Shown here one piece after another: positions 22,477 through 23,946 of a stretch of 23,946 nucleotides of DNA. Both the position numbers and the translations under genes were made by a program. The notes beneath the pieces were generated by a model, which searched no databases, was not told where the DNA came from, and saw only the letters and a list, made by a program, of their open reading frames with translations. Source of the DNA: a bacterium (lineage in GTDB: Bacteria > UBP18 > UBA7526); NCBI GenBank assembly GCA_030616365.1, contig JAUWXM010000007.1:1-23946 (forward strand), in the 5' to 3' direction. Within the stretch, counting starts at the first letter, position 1, and each line of letters begins with the position of its first letter.

Positions 22477-22962
22477 ATGAAGAAGATTGCTGTCTATCCA
22501 GGAAGTTTTGATCCAGTAACTAATGGTCATATTGATTTAATCAAGCGCGCCTTAGGGATTGTGGATGAACTGATAGTGGCGGTAGTGAAGAATCCAGAGA
22601 CGAAGCCCCTTTTCAGTGTGGAGGAGAGGATTGATATGTTAAGAGGGGTTACTAAAGATCTTAAGAATATAAAGATCGACAGTTTCGATGAACTGTTGGT
22701 CAATTATGCCAAGAAGATTGGAGCAAAAGTCATTATCCGAGGCTTGAGGGCCATTTCCGACTTTGAGTATGAGTTCCAGATGGCATTGATGAATAGGAAG
22801 TTGAATAAGGAAGTTGAGGCGGTATTCATGATGCCCTCTGCTAAATATTCCTATCTCTCCTCAAGCATGATTAAGGAAGTGGTGCGCTTTGGTGGCTCGT
22901 TGTGTGAGTTGGTTCCTAAGGTGGTAGAGGAGAGGCTTAAAGAAAAATTAGCTAAGAAATGA
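22477..22962 (+). CDS. coaD: Phosphopantetheine adenylyltransferase
   Basis: A 161-residue nucleotidyltransferase catalysing the fourth step of coenzyme A synthesis (4'-phosphopantetheine + ATP to dephospho-CoA). Key sites: the nucleotide-binding GSFDPVTNGHID (Thr15-x-Gly17-His18), the phosphopantetheine region VIIRGLRAISDFEYEFQMALMN, and the late YSYLSSSMIKEV motif. Length matches the family (about 160). AAGGAGG lies 6 bases before the ATG at 22477. The gene is complete and unremarkable except that its last codons and stop (AAG AAA TGA) belong to a 28-bp sequence repeated elsewhere in the window. Its pairing with pta is metabolically sensible, since CoA is the substrate of Pta. Confidence 0.5.
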   Translation: MKKIAVYPGSFDPVTNGHIDLIKRALGIVDELIVAVVKNPETKPLFSVEERIDMLRGVTKDLKNIKIDSFDELLVNYAKKIGAKVIIRGLRAISDFEYEFQMALMNRKLNKEVEAVFMMPSAKYSYLSSSMIKEVVRFGGSLCELVPKVVEERLKEKLAKK

Positions 22963-23000
22963 GCCAAGCAAGTTGTCTCTTTCTTCACTTCGTTCAGAAA
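22955..23000 (+). repeat. 28-bp dispersed repeat overlapping the coaD stop, with hairpin
   Basis: Bases 22955-22982 (starting AGAAATGAGCCAAGCAAGTT) are identical to 15645-15672. The TTTCT/AGAAA stem follows it at 22981-23000 (TTTCTTCACTTCGTTCAGAAA minus one base), while in the other copy the same stem precedes it. So the two elements are shared by a housekeeping and an accessory gap. Confidence 0.5.
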
Positions 23001-23003
23001 TAA

Positions 23004-23070
23004 GCTACAGGCTACAGGCTGCAGGCCGCAGATTTGAAGCCTGAGGCTTGGAGCATGAGGCCTGAAGCAT
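23004..23070. repeat. Palindromic heptad array between coaD and pta
   Basis: The left arm has four perfect-phase units, GCTACAG, GCTACAG, GCTGCAG, GCCGCAG (23004-23031). The spacer is four bases (ATTT). The right arm has five units, GAAGCCT, GAGGCTT, GGAGCAT, GAGGCCT, GAAGCAT (23036-23070), complementary to the same GCYNCAR consensus. This is the tightest and cleanest of the arrays and would fold into a 28-bp imperfect hairpin. Confidence 0.5.
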
Positions 23071-23083
23071 AAAGAGTAGACAG

Positions 23084-23946
23084 ATGATGGATTTATTGAG
23101 AGAGATTAGAGAGAGGGCGAAGAAAAATCCTAAGAGGATTGTTCTTCCTGAGGGGGAGGAAGAGAGAACCATTAAAGCAACAGCAGAGATTCTGAAGGAG
23201 GAGATAGCAGAGATAATTCTCTTGGGAAAAGAATCGGAGATCAGAGATAGGGCCCAATCTCTAAAAGTAGATATTGGGAGAACAAGGATTATTGAGCCAG
23301 AGAAATCAGAGAGATTAGAGGATTATGCGAATACTTATTGTGAGCTTAGAAAAGAGAAGGGAATAGATAAAGATGAGGCTCTTTCTATTATAAAGGGGCC
23401 TCTTTTTTATGGGGCCATGATGGTTAAGAAGGGCGAAACAGATGGTTCAATATCCGGAGCAATCCATACTACAGCAGAGACCATAAGGCCTGCCCTGCAG
23501 ATCATAAAGACCGCTCCCGGAGTGAAGAAGGTATCGAGTTCCTTTCTTATGATCTTAAAGGATGAGAAATTTGGGGAGAATGGGGCATTAATCTTTGCTG
23601 ACTGCGCCATCCTCCCTAATCCGAATGAAGAGGAACTGGCAGATATCGTCATTGCTTCTTGTAAGACTGCCCGAGATTTAATTGGCAGTGAACCGAGAGT
23701 AGCCATGCTCTCCTTTTCTACTAAGGGAAGCGCCAAACATAAATTAGTGGATAAAGTAGTAAAGGCAACAGAAATAGTCAAAGAGAAAGCGCCTGAGCTT
23801 TTGATAGATGGTGAGCTTCAAGTAGATACTGCTCTTATTCCAGAGGTCGCTTTCCAGAAGGCTCCCAAGAGTTCCATTGCAGGAAAAGCAAATGTCTTGA
23901 TCTTTCCCGATCTAAACTCTGCGAATATCGGGTATAAGTTGGTTCA
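23084..23946 (+). CDS. pta: Phosphate acetyltransferase, 3' partial
   Basis: The frame is open from ATG 23084 to the right edge (287 codons seen). The sequence reads MMDLLREIRERAKKNPKRIVLPEGEEERT, then GAMMVKKGETDGSISGAIHTTAETIRPALQII, and the phosphotransacetylase hallmark MLSFSTKGSAKH with VDGELQ-like IDGELQVDTALIP. Pta interconverts acetyl-CoA and acetyl phosphate in the cytoplasm and, with acetate kinase, yields ATP in fermenting bacteria. The family is about 325-335 residues, so roughly 40-50 residues lie beyond the window. ATG 23087 is an equally possible start; the ribosome-binding site is weak (AAAGAG). An acetate kinase gene may lie further downstream, which cannot be seen. Confidence 0.5.
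   Translation, partial: MMDLLREIRERAKKNPKRIVLPEGEEERTIKATAEILKEEIAEIILLGKESEIRDRAQSLKVDIGRTRIIEPEKSERLEDYANTYCELRKEKGIDKDEALSIIKGPLFYGAMMVKKGETDGSISGAIHTTAETIRPALQIIKTAPGVKKVSSSFLMILKDEKFGENGALIFADCAILPNPNEEELADIVIASCKTARDLIGSEPRVAMLSFSTKGSAKHKLVDKVVKATEIVKEKAPELLIDGELQVDTALIPEVAFQKAPKSSIAGKANVLIFPDLNSANIGYKLV

Overview
The window is bacterial chromosome of moderate, slightly AT-leaning composition. It comes from an anaerobe-type, apparently diderm-like or candidate-phylum bacterium. That reading rests on a giant 2-hydroxyacyl-CoA dehydratase activase-like protein, a fused SecDF, a phosphate acetyltransferase, and very long intergenic repeats of a kind seen in uncultured lineages. The phylum cannot be fixed from this sequence alone. 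Almost everything is on the + strand; only rpmB (L28) is on the - strand. No tRNA, rRNA, CRISPR array, transposase or phage gene was recognised.

Left part (1-8.6 kb), housekeeping and envelope: the 3' two-thirds of an acyl-CoA dehydratase activase-related protein (cut by the left edge), a SpoIID/LytB-like protein, YajC, an HD-domain hydrolase, a SecD-SecF fusion, a DUF456 membrane protein and a small DUF1858-like protein. YajC and SecDF act together at the Sec translocon; the HD gene sits between them.

Middle (8.7-11.1 kb): rpmB (-) and recG (+) are divergent. In many bacteria recG is followed closely by rsmD and coaD. Here rsmD-coaD appear only at 21.8 kb, followed by pta (cut by the right edge). 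The roughly 10.7 kb between recG and rsmD look like a lineage-specific block. It carries a two-TM small protein, a WG-repeat lipoprotein, a TPR + CPBP-protease + zinc-ribbon fusion, a thioredoxin-fold + TPR secreted protein, a DUF2851 protein, a small GspF-like membrane protein, a Yip1-family protein, a TlpA/ResA-type thioredoxin, a second CPBP protease and a 13-TPR membrane protein. From 17.7 kb to 22.4 kb these genes are tightly packed and probably one operon that runs through into rsmD. Most products are predicted to be membrane-bound or exported, so envelope protein handling is the best guess for the block; this is inference.

The most unusual content is non-coding. The housekeeping intergenic gaps hold palindromic arrays of 7-bp units (consensus GCYNCAR) and, before secDF, 8-bp units (about AGTTRAYA), arranged as inverted arms around a short spacer. 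Other gaps hold different repeated elements: stem-loops with conserved flanks and differing stems, a 22-bp palindrome shared by two leaders, a duplicated 38-bp leader, and an element placed just upstream of two Shine-Dalgarno sites. Several repeats begin at a stop codon or end at a ribosome-binding site, so they fill gene junctions very exactly.
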